64,000 nucleotides of DNA from Faecalicatena faecalis. Its GTDB lineage: Bacteria > Bacillota > Clostridia > Lachnospirales > Lachnospiraceae. A program made the translations under genes and the position numbers. This document shows positions 51,899 to 61,064 of the stretch, piece by piece. The first letter of the stretch is position 1. Every line of letters starts with the position of its first letter. The notes below the pieces were generated by a model. That model was not told the DNA's origin, searched no databases, and saw nothing but the letters and a program-made list of their open reading frames with translations. Location of the stretch: assembly GCF_012524165.2 (NCBI RefSeq), contig NZ_JABACJ020000010.1, positions 1 to 64,000 on the forward strand, in the 5' to 3' direction.

Positions 51899-53050
51899 TC
51901 ATTCCCGGTCGAAGCCTAATAATTTCCCGAGTGTCGGATCCGCTCCCAGAAAAGCTTCGCACTGTTTCACTGCCTCCCCTGCTTCCTGGTCTGCTTTTCC
52001 CGTCTTCACTGCACGAAGCAGAATATTTTTTGGTGTATGCTCCATGTCAATGAACTCCAATACCTGTGTGTCATATCCTGATGCCTCCAGATATTTTGCA
52101 CGAAGTCCATCTGTCACTAACGCTGCAAAACGTTCCTTTAAAAGGCCATAATCCATAATCGGGGCCAATTCCTTTGCCTGAATCTGCCCATTCAGCTCAT
52201 GCTGACAGCACGGCACAGACAGAATTACCTTCGCATTCCAACCGATTGCCTTCGCCAGTGCATAATCCGTAGCCGTATCGCAGGCATGGAGAGTCACAAC
52301 CATATCTACTTCCTGAACCCCTTCATAATCCGCAATATCTCCCACCAAAAATGTCAGCTTCTCATATCCATATTTCTCGGCAAGCCTGCTGCAATGCTCA
52401 ATTACATCCTTTTTCAGGTCAAGCCCCACTACACGGATGTCATACTTTTTCAACTCATGAAGATAGTAATACATTGCAAAAGTAAGATAAGACTTTCCAC
52501 ATCCGAAATCCAGGATGGTCAATTCACGTCCCTTATCCAATTGGGGCAGGATATCTTCAATAAACTCCAAAAAACGGTTGATCTGCCGAAACTTATCAAA
52601 CCGGGACTTTACGATCTTCCCTTCCGCTGTCATAACTCCTAGATCCTGTAAAAACGGAACTGCGATTCCCTCTTGCAGGATATACCGCTTACTCCGGTTA
52701 TGGGAAAGCTCTGCTGCCCTCACTTCTCCCTGCTGACGCTTCTTCTGGATCGTCACTTTTCCTTTCTTGCTGATTAGAACCGTATAATTCATTGTCTTTG
52801 TTGAAAGCTGCATCTGCCTGAACTCCGACATAGAATTCGCAAGCCGTTCTGCCGCCTCCTCTGCTTTCAGATTCTCATGAAAGGCCTGCGTCTTCGTAAA
52901 CGATTCACATTGAAAATAAAGCCCGTCCTTCATCTCCACCGGACGTACCTTCATCTTCAGAATCCCATCCTTCGTACGTGGATTACTGATAATCCCCTGA
53001 ATAAAATCTATATCCAAAATCTCATTTAATAATTGCTGTATTGTCTCCAT
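51899..53050 (-). CDS. SAM-dependent methyltransferase (Methyltransf_32 type)
   Basis: A 383-residue protein. A N-terminal region of about 150 residues (with TVLISKKGKVTIQKKR) precedes a class I Rossmann methyltransferase domain: ILDFGCGKSYLTFAMYYYL (SAM loop), VVGLDLKKDVIEHC, LVGDIADYEG, and TLHACDTATDYALAKAI. The VPCCQHELN motif is typical of RNA- or protein-modifying members of this group. The target is unknown. Confidence 0.8.
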   Translation of the reverse strand: METIQQLLNEILDIDFIQGIISNPRTKDGILKMKVRPVEMKDGLYFQCESFTKTQAFHENLKAEEAAERLANSMSEFRQMQLSTKTMNYTVLISKKGKVTIQKKRQQGEVRAAELSHNRSKRYILQEGIAVPFLQDLGVMTAEGKIVKSRFDKFRQINRFLEFIEDILPQLDKGRELTILDFGCGKSYLTFAMYYYLHELKKYDIRVVGLDLKKDVIEHCSRLAEKYGYEKLTFLVGDIADYEGVQEVDMVVTLHACDTATDYALAKAIGWNAKVILSVPCCQHELNGQIQAKELAPIMDYGLLKERFAALVTDGLRAKYLEASGYDTQVLEFIDMEHTPKNILLRAVKTGKADQEAGEAVKQCEAFLGADPTLGKLLGFDRE

Positions 53051-53156
53051 AAACCGCTCCTTGAATCCTTCATTCTGGCTTCCTACCTATTGTAAAGCAA
53101 AACCAACAATGGTGCAAGATTCAGTTACAGATTGTCCATCTGCCAGGGCAATTCAA

Positions 53157-53189
53157 GTAACTGTTCACAGGTATCCTGTGCACAGTTAC
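53157..53189. repeat. 33-base palindromic repeat R2, copy B
   Basis: Arms GTAACTGTTCACAGG (53157-53171) and CCTGTGCACAGTTAC (53175-53189). It equals the reverse complement of copy A at 48584 except for one loop base. Confidence 0.75.
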
Positions 53190-53211
53190 GATTTCAGACC
53201 ATAAATAATCT

Positions 53212-53254
53212 AAACATTCTGAAAAATGGACAGCAAAAGGGCCTGACCCTTTTG
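53212..53254 (-). repeat. Dispersed palindromic repeat R1, copy 5 (inverted)
   Basis: Arms GCAAAAGGG (53233-53241) and CCCTTTTG (53247-53254), with the TTTTTCAGAATGTTT tail on the minus strand, so the unit is opposite to the other four copies. A second partial hairpin (AAAGGTCCGGCCCC) follows directly. Confidence 0.65.
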
Positions 53255-53289
53255 TAAAAAGGTCCGGCCCCTCTGTCATTCCTACGTCT

Positions 53290-55875
53290 TTATCCTACAC
53301 GTGGAAACTCTATCGTTGCTTTAAACAAATCTCCGTCTAAATATAGTCTGAAAACTCCACCCTGCATTTCTGTCAGGCTCTTGGCTATGGACAATCCCAA
53401 TCCACTTCCTTCTGTGCTCCTTGAGATGTCCCCGCGGATGAACCGTTCTGTCAGTTCATCTGCTGAAATGTTCAATGGCTGCTCTGAAATGTTCTTTAAT
53501 GAGAAGATAACCTTCTCTTCCTCCAACCAGAGGTCCGCATAGACTCTGGTCCCCGGCATGGCATATTTAGCAGCATTGTTATAGATATTCTCCAAGACTC
53601 GCCACATCCTGCGTCCATCCACATGGATCATTGCCGGCTCATCTGGAAGGTTCTGAACCACTATCAGATTCTTGGCAGCAAATTTTTCTGTAAATTCGCC
53701 CTCGGTCTGATTGATCATCTCTACAAGATTGACATCCATCATCTCAAGTGTGATATTACCGCTGCTGACCTTGGAAGCCTCGACGACATCCTCTGTCAGC
53801 GTTTTCAATCTTTGGGCCTTCGTCTCCAGAACATCCAGATATCCCTGAATCTTAGGATCTTCAAAGTTCTCCCTTTTTAACAGGCCGACATAATTGATGA
53901 TCGATGTCAGAGGTGTCTTGATATCATGAGAAACATTGGTTATCAGGTCAGTCTTAAGCCGTTCATTCTTCATCCCGACTTCCACTGCCCGCTGCAATCC
54001 ATTTCCGATATTATTGACCATCTCCGCCATCTGACGGTTCTGACCAGTTAAAGAATCTAGTGGTATCTGATAATCTACATTACCTGATGCAATCTCCTTG
54101 ATTCCCTTTTTCACCCGGCTTTTTGCAACCGCACTTTTTACAACAATGTAGACAGCTCCCGCCTCTGTAATCAGCATCGGAATAAGGAATATCCCGGAAT
54201 CGTATGACATGAGTCCCATCCAATGTGCCACGAGAAACACTCCTAACAGCAGAATCGCCTTAAATGTCACATTTCGATTATTCCAGAACTCTTTCAGGAA
54301 CAGACAAATACTCCTTAGCAGACTGTTCTTCCACACCGTTTTTGCTTTTAACCTGCGTACAAGGCTCAAATAACCAAACAAAAAGCACAATACAGTATAG
54401 GCCGTTAAGATTCCAATGTATATCATATCCGATATGTTCAGGTAATCCCGAACTGCCATTGTATAAGCATCTGAATATAATGCCGTATTATAGCTGTCTG
54501 CAGCATAAGAAGAAATTCTCTGTATTGAAGATCCTCCCCAACTGATTCCAACAACAAACACTGGAATCATCCATAGAAGAAACACGAACGCTGCTGCAAT
54601 TTCTGTTTTCCATCTGTCAAATACATTGAGATGTATCTCTTCATCCCTGCCATTTCTTCCTGCAATCAGTGTCATCCAGATTAAAATCAAAAGAAATAAT
54701 ACTGTACATACAACGCTTCCTGCTGCCGCAAATTTTAGATATGGTGCATAAGTATCATATTCCTTTGCATCCGTATAAAAAGCATCCTGGATGGGGAATC
54801 TGGTATCAACAACAGCAGCAAAAATACAATCTACTTTCTGGCTGTAATTATAAGACTTCACCATAGTTCGCCATTCACTGGCTGAGATATCCATGTTCGT
54901 CTCAAATTCCGCAAGCTTCGGCCGTACAATCAGATAACGCCCTTTGCTGTTGGACTTCATTTCGTCCAGGTTCTCTTTTACATCATCATAATTCTTGTAA
55001 TGGCTGTTATTGGTATAGACCTTCTTTGTGCTTTCATCTACATACATATAGGTGAAATTGGTATTCCCCTCTTCCCAGGTATCTCCAGTATAGAGGTAAC
55101 GATCCACCTGTGGCCCAAGGGAAGTCAAAATATTCTGCAGATATCCATATACACGTGACAGTTTTCCATTTAATGCGGGATTTTTATTCACCACCTCCAG
55201 GATGTTCGCTGCTCCTACAGGTGTATACTTTTCCCTCAATGCATTGTTAAATGTCCAGCAGTCTGTATAGAGTGTTTCACCCTTTTCATTCTTGATCGCA
55301 AGGGTATCATAATATCCAGAAGTGTAATTTCCCCGCTCCAGTTCATTCAAAAAACTCTCGGAACTTGTATTTGCTACTTCAATGTTCAGTTTCTTTTCCT
55401 GAATCAGAGATTGGAACTCATTCATATAGTAGTAATAATACTTCCCATCCGGCTGCTCACAGACAACGACATTCGCCTCGTCATAATCTATACCATCCTC
55501 AATGTATTCATTGCTCCAATTGACCAGGTCCTCCAGTTCATAGGCCAGACCATTGATATTCTCTCCGGTGATCTCCCCGTTTCTTCCCAGGTCCATCACA
55601 TCTACAAGCTTATTTGGATTATACTTCCCATCAGATTCAAAATTATTTTTCATGGCGATGCCTTCCATTACCTGCCAGGTAGCATCATAGACCATGTTTT
55701 TAAAGCTTTTGGATTCTTCATAAGGCTTGCCTGAGGTCTCAAGGAAATGCCCGGTCCAGACACCGCCTGAAAAAAACATGAGCACGACAGTACTTAAAAC
55801 AGCAGTTACCACTGTAATATGTGCAAGCAAAAGAAGAATTCCTTTGGTCACCGGCTTTTTATACCAGTTCTTCAT
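53290..55875 (-). CDS. Large multi-pass sensor histidine kinase
   Basis: An 861-residue kinase. A first helix (about 13-35), an extracellular domain of about 340 residues, then some five helices (about 382-405, 426-446, 483-505, 540-560, 562-580), a HAMP-like linker (to about 635), HisKA with His650 in NVSHDIKTPLTSI, and an ATPase domain (EGSGLGLSIAKSL). It follows its response regulator by 11 bases. Family members of this shape control envelope stress or antimicrobial peptide resistance in Firmicutes; the signal here is unknown. Confidence 0.9.
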   Translation of the reverse strand: MKNWYKKPVTKGILLLLAHITVVTAVLSTVVLMFFSGGVWTGHFLETSGKPYEESKSFKNMVYDATWQVMEGIAMKNNFESDGKYNPNKLVDVMDLGRNGEITGENINGLAYELEDLVNWSNEYIEDGIDYDEANVVVCEQPDGKYYYYYMNEFQSLIQEKKLNIEVANTSSESFLNELERGNYTSGYYDTLAIKNEKGETLYTDCWTFNNALREKYTPVGAANILEVVNKNPALNGKLSRVYGYLQNILTSLGPQVDRYLYTGDTWEEGNTNFTYMYVDESTKKVYTNNSHYKNYDDVKENLDEMKSNSKGRYLIVRPKLAEFETNMDISASEWRTMVKSYNYSQKVDCIFAAVVDTRFPIQDAFYTDAKEYDTYAPYLKFAAAGSVVCTVLFLLILIWMTLIAGRNGRDEEIHLNVFDRWKTEIAAAFVFLLWMIPVFVVGISWGGSSIQRISSYAADSYNTALYSDAYTMAVRDYLNISDMIYIGILTAYTVLCFLFGYLSLVRRLKAKTVWKNSLLRSICLFLKEFWNNRNVTFKAILLLGVFLVAHWMGLMSYDSGIFLIPMLITEAGAVYIVVKSAVAKSRVKKGIKEIASGNVDYQIPLDSLTGQNRQMAEMVNNIGNGLQRAVEVGMKNERLKTDLITNVSHDIKTPLTSIINYVGLLKRENFEDPKIQGYLDVLETKAQRLKTLTEDVVEASKVSSGNITLEMMDVNLVEMINQTEGEFTEKFAAKNLIVVQNLPDEPAMIHVDGRRMWRVLENIYNNAAKYAMPGTRVYADLWLEEEKVIFSLKNISEQPLNISADELTERFIRGDISRSTEGSGLGLSIAKSLTEMQGGVFRLYLDGDLFKATIEFPRVG

Positions 55876-55886
55876 AAAACTCCTTT

Positions 55887-56582
55887 CTAGCCTTTTTCTA
55901 TCTTATAACCTACCCCCCAGACAACCTTTAAATATCTGGGCTCCTTTGGATTGATCTCAATCTTCTCCCGAATATGGCGGATATGCACAGCAACCGTATT
56001 ATCCGCTCCGATTGCATTCTCATTCCAGATGGATTCATAGATTTGATCGATAGAAAAAACTCTTCCTTGATTTTTCATTAATAATAATAAAATGTTGTAC
56101 TCGATCGGTGTCAGTTTCACAATCTCCCCGTCCACTGTGACCTCTTTTAAATCGTCATTGATCGTAAGGCCTCCGACCTCATATATCTGATCTGACTTCT
56201 CCTTCACAGTTCCGCCTAGCTGGGTATACCTGCGCAGTTGAGATTTGACCCTTGCTACAAGTTCTAACGGATTAAATGGTTTTGTAACGTAATCATCTGC
56301 ACCGACATTCAGTCCCAGAATCTTATCCGCATCTTCTGATTTTGCAGACAGAATGATAATTGGAATACTGTTATTCTCACGAATCTTAAGGGTGGCTCTG
56401 ATTCCGTCCAGTTTTGGCATCATCACATCCAGCACGAGCAGGTGCACCTCCTCCTTCTCCAGAATCTTAAGTGCCTCTGCACCATCATATGCCTTGAGTA
56501 TATGATAGCCCTCCTGGGTTAAATATATCTCGATTGCTTCTACGATTTCCTTGTCATCATCACAAACTAAAATATTATACAT
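55887..56582 (-). CDS. OmpR-family response regulator (VanR-like)
   Basis: A 231-residue regulator. The receiver has Asp52 in LLVLDVMMPKLDG, acidic DDD near residue 9 and Lys in VTKPFNP. The winged-helix DNA-binding domain occupies about 130-230 (VKLTPIEYNILLLLMKNQGRVFS, YLKVVWGVGYKIEK). It is the partner of the downstream sensor kinase. GGAGG lies before the start. Confidence 0.95.
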   Translation of the reverse strand: MYNILVCDDDKEIVEAIEIYLTQEGYHILKAYDGAEALKILEKEEVHLLVLDVMMPKLDGIRATLKIRENNSIPIIILSAKSEDADKILGLNVGADDYVTKPFNPLELVARVKSQLRRYTQLGGTVKEKSDQIYEVGGLTINDDLKEVTVDGEIVKLTPIEYNILLLLMKNQGRVFSIDQIYESIWNENAIGADNTVAVHIRHIREKIEINPKEPRYLKVVWGVGYKIEKG

Positions 56583-56762
56583 TCTTCATCACCTCCCCTA
56601 CAGTATACATGATATCTGAGAAATTTTAAAACTCATTGGGGGAAATTCTTATGAAATCCTTAATTCATAATTTCTATTCTAAACTTGAATCTAATCCATC
56701 CCACACTTTGAATCATTAGGTTTCTAAAAATCCTGAATTTTCATATTACATTTTATCACAGT

Positions 56763-56798
56763 AAAAAGTCCTGAATGAATCATCAATCAGGACTTTTT
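56763..56798 (-). terminator. Bidirectional terminator between the SLH gene and the two-component system
   Basis: Twelve-base arms AAAAAGTCCTGA (56763-56774) and TCAGGACTTTTT (56787-56798), with T runs on both strands. It ends the SLH transcript. The rest of the 56583-56836 gap, on the left side, is AT-rich and shows nothing else clear. Confidence 0.8.
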
Positions 56799-56836
56799 TG
56801 TTCACTTTGTATAGCTGGTTTATACCAATACGTGGA

Positions 56837-58297
56837 TTACCAATAGTATGGATTTTTTACTGCCCAGTTTAATCTCGACCCTCCATGTACATTACCATTT
56901 GAGTCGGGTATACTAGATAGCATATAATTAGCCCATTGTCCTGTTCCTCCATAAATATCATACGAAACAAGAAATCCTCCCGTATATGCTTCAACATAAC
57001 CATCATCAAAATTTCTGACTAAAACAGCACCTTCTACAGGCGGGTTTGTAACATCAGATAAAGTGACCGATGGATATCCGCTTCCGCTCTTTAATTGTCG
57101 ATTCGCAACCTCTTCATCCGATATCTGTTGATCATGAATAAAAGGATGCTCCCCTGGTTTAAAATAAATTGCTTCTCCATTAGGTCCTTCATATTCACCA
57201 TCAATACCAAGGCGTATATGACTATCTCTTACATAGGGATCATGCAGCTCATAATAGTATTCTAATTCCAAATAGGTATTTATCCACTCTTGTAATGAAA
57301 GACCTTGATTATTTATGCTCCATTGCCAGGACGGACTCCCCCATTGATCTGGCGGCTCAGCACCATCCAAATCGCCCTCCCATGGCGCAAATGAGTTATA
57401 AACTGTAACATCTGTATTTTTACTTCTCCAAATATGGTCTAACTTAATATCATTATCCCAATCAATTCCTTGGGTCGGTGCAACAACTGGATATTTTGAT
57501 CCCCCACAATAGGTAAGACCATCTAAACATCTATTTCGTTCTGTTAATGCACCACCATCATAAAACTCCCATTTTTCATATTCACTAACTTCAGGCTTCT
57601 GATCATCTGTGTTACCACCATTTATATTATTATTAACATCCCCGTCACCCAAATTATCACCATTTGTATTGCCACCATCTCCACCGTTCCCTGTGTTTAT
57701 TGAAAGACGGGATATCATCGTTGCTGCTACTGCTCTTGATACACTTCCTTGTGGATTTAAACATCCTTTATCTCCTGTTATAATGTTATTGCCCACAGCA
57801 TAGGACATCCCCGCCCTCGCAAATTCAGATACTCTGCCACCATCTGGGAACGACCATATATTTCCACTAGCTTCGCCTTTTGTGTAACGATGAAGAATAG
57901 TAGCCACCTGTTCCCTTGATATAGCTTCGTTACCACCAAATTTACCATTTTTAAAGCCCGTTATAACACCTGTATCACTAGCCCACTTTGATGCTGTAGC
58001 ATAAAATACTGAGCCCGAAACATCTGGGTATCGCCCATCATATCCTACATTTGGAGCACCACTCATTCTCCAAAGAATAGTTGCGAACTGCCCTCGCGTC
58101 ATCCGATCTGTGGCCCCGAACCTACCATTATTATATCCAGTCATAATGCCCCTGTCAGAAACATCCATTACATATGAATAATACCAACTTCCCTTTTTCA
58201 CATCAGGATATTGAGAAGCTTCTGTATTCATAGTATTTATAAAAAGAATCCCTATAGTAAGTATACTTGATACGAACACTCTCATACCTTTTTTCAC
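56837..58297 (-). CDS. SLH-domain surface protein with unknown C-terminal domain
   Basis: A 486-residue exported protein. After the signal peptide come three SLH repeats (about 30-200; for example YPDVKKGSWYYSYVMDVSDRGIMTGY and FGATDRMTRGQFATILWRM) that bind pyruvylated wall polymer. A Gly/Asn/Asp linker (about 205-245) leads to a C-terminal domain of about 240 residues, rich in Trp and Tyr, that I do not recognise. Translation most likely begins at a GTG (58295-58297) with GGAGGAAG upstream; an ATG five codons earlier in the frame overlaps that ribosome-binding site. Confidence 0.75.
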   Translation of the reverse strand: MKKGMRVFVSSILTIGILFINTMNTEASQYPDVKKGSWYYSYVMDVSDRGIMTGYNNGRFGATDRMTRGQFATILWRMSGAPNVGYDGRYPDVSGSVFYATASKWASDTGVITGFKNGKFGGNEAISREQVATILHRYTKGEASGNIWSFPDGGRVSEFARAGMSYAVGNNIITGDKGCLNPQGSVSRAVAATMISRLSINTGNGGDGGNTNGDNLGDGDVNNNINGGNTDDQKPEVSEYEKWEFYDGGALTERNRCLDGLTYCGGSKYPVVAPTQGIDWDNDIKLDHIWRSKNTDVTVYNSFAPWEGDLDGAEPPDQWGSPSWQWSINNQGLSLQEWINTYLELEYYYELHDPYVRDSHIRLGIDGEYEGPNGEAIYFKPGEHPFIHDQQISDEEVANRQLKSGSGYPSVTLSDVTNPPVEGAVLVRNFDDGYVEAYTGGFLVSYDIYGGTGQWANYMLSSIPDSNGNVHGGSRLNWAVKNPYYW

Positions 58298-58362
58298 TAA
58301 ATCTTCCTCCATTTGATATAAACGTTTCTTTCATAACATAGCGTTTCTCTTTTATTGCTGGA

Positions 58363-59571
58363 CTATAAATATGCATTTAAAAATCTTACAATTATTGTTG
58401 CGCATACAGCCCGGCTTACTTTTCCATGGGGATTAATTTTCCCACCATCACCAGTAATAATTTCTTCATAATTTGCCCAACTTATAGCATCTCTAGCATA
58501 ATTCGTAATGGACTGGTAATCTGGAAAACCTGACAAATCAGCTTGACCGGAAACATCGAATCCTTTATATTTCCCATAACGATACATCATTGTTGCCATT
58601 TGTTCACGAGTAATTGAATCTACCGGACCAAATGTTCTGCTATTATAACCAGTTATTATACCTGCTTTATTTGCCCATATTACCGCATCTGTATAAAATT
58701 GGCCTTTTGGTACATCTCTAAATGATGTGTTATATTCTACTGCAGGACAATCCTCCATTCTATAAATAATAGTAGCAAACTGTGCTCGGCTTAATACAGA
58801 CGTAGGGGCAAATTTGTCTTCTCTAGTTCCTGTCATAATTTCCAAATAATTAACCAAATCTACCGTTCCCTGATACCACACTCCAGGTGCTACATCTCTA
58901 AATGGATATTTTTTATTTACAAATATGAAATCGAATCCTGATAAGTCCTGTACATTTTCACCTTCCATATTTTCTATCTGACTATTAACTATGGTACAGC
59001 TTTTACCTGTAGAAGTAGAAAGATTAATGCTTTTGACAGAAATATCTACTTCTTCTCCTACTGACCAACTTTCCAAAGAACCTGTCCCTATATATGTATC
59101 GCTTCTATTATCATAATAAATAGGAAAATTAAATTCCCCTCCATCTGCGTTTTCTAATATGATTTTTGAGTCAGTTCCATCAAAAATATTTGTTTTATTT
59201 ACTAATTTAAAAGACATTATAAATCTTTCATCTACATGCACAATAAACGTACTAAGCATGATAGAATCGGTATCAACTATTATTTGTGGACTCTCTGCCT
59301 GTGCGCTGATTTCGTTATTTTCTCTCGGAGCCACTTCTTTTAGCCCTTCCGTCTCTACCTCATTTTGTGCAGAATCAACCTCTGGCACTTCAACTTGCGC
59401 AGAATCAACCTCTGGCACTTCTGCTTGCTCAGGTTCCCCTACTTCTTCTGTTTCATCTGTCAGCTTTACCTCATCTACTACCGAATCTGATAACTCTTCT
59501 GCAAAAACCACCTGTCCTGATAGAAGACAACAACTCAATACCAACACAATTAAATACTTTACTCTTTTCAT
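58363..59571 (-). CDS. SLH-domain surface protein
   Basis: A 402-residue exported protein. The signal peptide ends near VVFAEE. An acidic stretch follows with a duplicated ten-residue unit (EVPEVDSAQV), then an unrecognised beta-rich domain (about 95-225) and three C-terminal SLH repeats (about 225-400; YPFRDVAPGVWYQGTVDLVNYLEIMTG, ending with KVSRAVCATIIVRFLN). The SLH order is opposite to its neighbour, which has them at the N-terminus. It lies between the phage lysis genes and that neighbour, all on one strand. Confidence 0.78.
   Translation of the reverse strand: MKRVKYLIVLVLSCCLLSGQVVFAEELSDSVVDEVKLTDETEEVGEPEQAEVPEVDSAQVEVPEVDSAQNEVETEGLKEVAPRENNEISAQAESPQIIVDTDSIMLSTFIVHVDERFIMSFKLVNKTNIFDGTDSKIILENADGGEFNFPIYYDNRSDTYIGTGSLESWSVGEEVDISVKSINLSTSTGKSCTIVNSQIENMEGENVQDLSGFDFIFVNKKYPFRDVAPGVWYQGTVDLVNYLEIMTGTREDKFAPTSVLSRAQFATIIYRMEDCPAVEYNTSFRDVPKGQFYTDAVIWANKAGIITGYNSRTFGPVDSITREQMATMMYRYGKYKGFDVSGQADLSGFPDYQSITNYARDAISWANYEEIITGDGGKINPHGKVSRAVCATIIVRFLNAYL
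59369..59421 (-). repeat. Two 30-base tandem units in the SLH gene
   Basis: The 23-base segment beginning GCAGAATCAACCTC occurs at 59369-59391 and 59399-59421, period 30, encoding the repeated EVPEVDSAQ peptide. The period keeps frame, so copy number can change without breaking the gene. Confidence 0.75.
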
Positions 59572-59674
59572 ATTTTCCCACCCTTTCTTTTATTTATATA
59601 AATTGTAACATATCATCAAACTTTTTCCCAGTTTAGTATTATTTTTCATCATTATTACCAATCACCTTCTTTCC

Positions 59675-59881
59675 TTACTGTATTCTTTTCATAGCCGCCT
59701 TAAGTCTTGTATACCAGGGCGCTTTACTTGACCAATTAAAGCATGGCATATCCTTACCATTGTTTGCCTTATAAATTGTGTTTAATACAGACATTTCATC
59801 CTTATGCGCTAATGGGTGGAAGTCTTTACCATCAAAATAAATAACCGGACCTTTCCCGTCTACTGTATAAAAGCACTGCAT
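59675..59881 (-). CDS. Candidate internally started wall-binding domain of the endolysin
   Basis: An in-frame ATG at codon 179 of the amidase is preceded by AAAGGAAGGG with about eight bases of spacing. Translation from it would give a 68-residue protein (MQCFYTVDGKGPVIYF onward) equal to the C-terminal domain. Several phage lysins of Gram-positive hosts make such a second product, which assembles with the full-length enzyme. This is a prediction; the site could be chance in a linker rich in Lys and Arg. Confidence 0.4.
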   Translation of the reverse strand: MQCFYTVDGKGPVIYFDGKDFHPLAHKDEMSVLNTIYKANNGKDMPCFNWSSKAPWYTRLKAAMKRIQ

Positions 59882-60415
59882 TGTTGTTCCCTTCCTTTCT
59901 TTCAAATTTGCATTTGTTATTTCATCCCTCTTAATCCTAGTTTTAAAGTCTATCCATTTAGTATCACTCTCAGGTAACCACCCCTCCCATCCAGGACACC
60001 TTTTACCACATACATCCCAATGTCTGACCACCCTTTCTAATGGAATTTCATAATTTTCCATTAATCCCCGAACAAGTTCTACAGCATTATCCACTGTCTT
60101 AGGGGGGATTATCCCATTAACAGAGCACATCTCAACATTAATTGAATTTTCATTAGTACATACTCCAAAAAGAGGACCGCCATAATCCACCCCTACTGCC
60201 CACGCTGTGTCATCCAATGCTACCACTTCATACACATCATTATCATCTACAAATAAATGGGCAGATGCCCCTCTATAAACAGTTTTAAAAAAATTGGCAT
60301 TTGCTTTTGCAGAATCCGTTATATTACCGGTATAATGCAACACTATATAATGCCTTCCAGCGTTACCAGATGTAAAGTTAATCGTTGTATGATTTACAAA
60401 ATAATTGTATTTCAA
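59675..60415 (-). CDS. Phage endolysin, N-acetylmuramoyl-L-alanine amidase (Amidase_2)
   Basis: A 246-residue lysin that cuts the bond between MurNAc and L-Ala. Zinc ligands of the PGRP/T7-lysozyme fold: His27 (VLHYTG), His132 (RHWDVCGKRCPG) and Cys140. The C-terminal region (about 178-246) is a separate small domain, presumably wall-binding. No signal peptide, so it needs the holin. An internal ATG (59879-59881) with a good ribosome-binding site could make this domain on its own. Confidence 0.92.
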   Translation of the reverse strand: MKYNYFVNHTTINFTSGNAGRHYIVLHYTGNITDSAKANANFFKTVYRGASAHLFVDDNDVYEVVALDDTAWAVGVDYGGPLFGVCTNENSINVEMCSVNGIIPPKTVDNAVELVRGLMENYEIPLERVVRHWDVCGKRCPGWEGWLPESDTKWIDFKTRIKRDEITNANLKERKGTTMQCFYTVDGKGPVIYFDGKDFHPLAHKDEMSVLNTIYKANNGKDMPCFNWSSKAPWYTRLKAAMKRIQ

Positions 60416-60458
60416 TACTATTCCTCCTAGTATAATAGAAAATAATAAGAGGACGGTA

Positions 60459-60734
60459 TTACTCGCCCTCTTTCCTCTTTGGTTCCCTATATGTAAGAGC
60501 CTGACGGCTGTCTGTTACCCCCTCTGTTGTCGGATCTACCACAACACCCAGAATTGCCAGCACCGCAAATAACGCATTTATTACAGAAAGAAGCCTGTCT
60601 CCAAGATTACCAAAATCAAGTGTACGGCCAAAGACCGCAGCCACCACCTGTAGTAATAATAGGACAGCCGGGATAAGTGCTGCCCAGAAAGCCTTATTTT
60701 TTATTCTTACTGTCCAATTAATTTTATTCCTCAT
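60459..60734 (-). CDS. Phage holin, phi-LC3 type
   Basis: A 91-residue membrane protein with two helices (about 14-36 and 50-66) and the family pattern INWTVRIKNKAFWAALIPAV and VDPTTEGVTDSRQALTYREPK. It opens the membrane to release the amidase. Its start overlaps the end of the upstream gene by 11 bases, and the amidase gene follows 43 bases later. Confidence 0.92.
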   Translation of the reverse strand: MRNKINWTVRIKNKAFWAALIPAVLLLLQVVAAVFGRTLDFGNLGDRLLSVINALFAVLAILGVVVDPTTEGVTDSRQALTYREPKRKEGE

Positions 60735-61038
60735 CTGTCACCGTTCCCTTTCTAATATGCAAAGCCTGGATTTCTTCATACATCTTTGTAATCATACCAT
60801 TTCCCCCAAGTGCGTGATAAGCCTCATACATCTCACAGAAATTCTGATAAGCGTAAGATGGAATGCACCCAAGAGACATATATTTATCATGATATTCGAT
60901 TAACTGCACACGTAGGAGAAGCATTGTCCCTTTTGCATTTGCATCCCTGTCCATTTTCTGCCTTTTTAGGAGCCATACGATGTAGCCTAGTAAGATAGGT
61001 AATGTGACAATGTAGGTCTGCATAAAGAAATCATTCAT
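60724..61038 (-). CDS. Phage membrane protein of unknown function
   Basis: A 104-residue protein with one N-terminal helix (about 5-24) and a soluble helical tail (LRVQLIEYHDKYMSLGCIPSYAYQNFCEMYEAYHALGG). Such genes are common just before the holin in siphoviruses of Clostridia and may help lysis control. The ATG at 61036-61038 is chosen for its GAGGAG site; an upstream GTG is in frame. Confidence 0.7.
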   Translation of the reverse strand: MNDFFMQTYIVTLPILLGYIVWLLKRQKMDRDANAKGTMLLLRVQLIEYHDKYMSLGCIPSYAYQNFCEMYEAYHALGGNGMITKMYEEIQALHIRKGTVTDEE

Positions 61039-61064
61039 CAATATCACTCCTCAATTTCTTTTCT

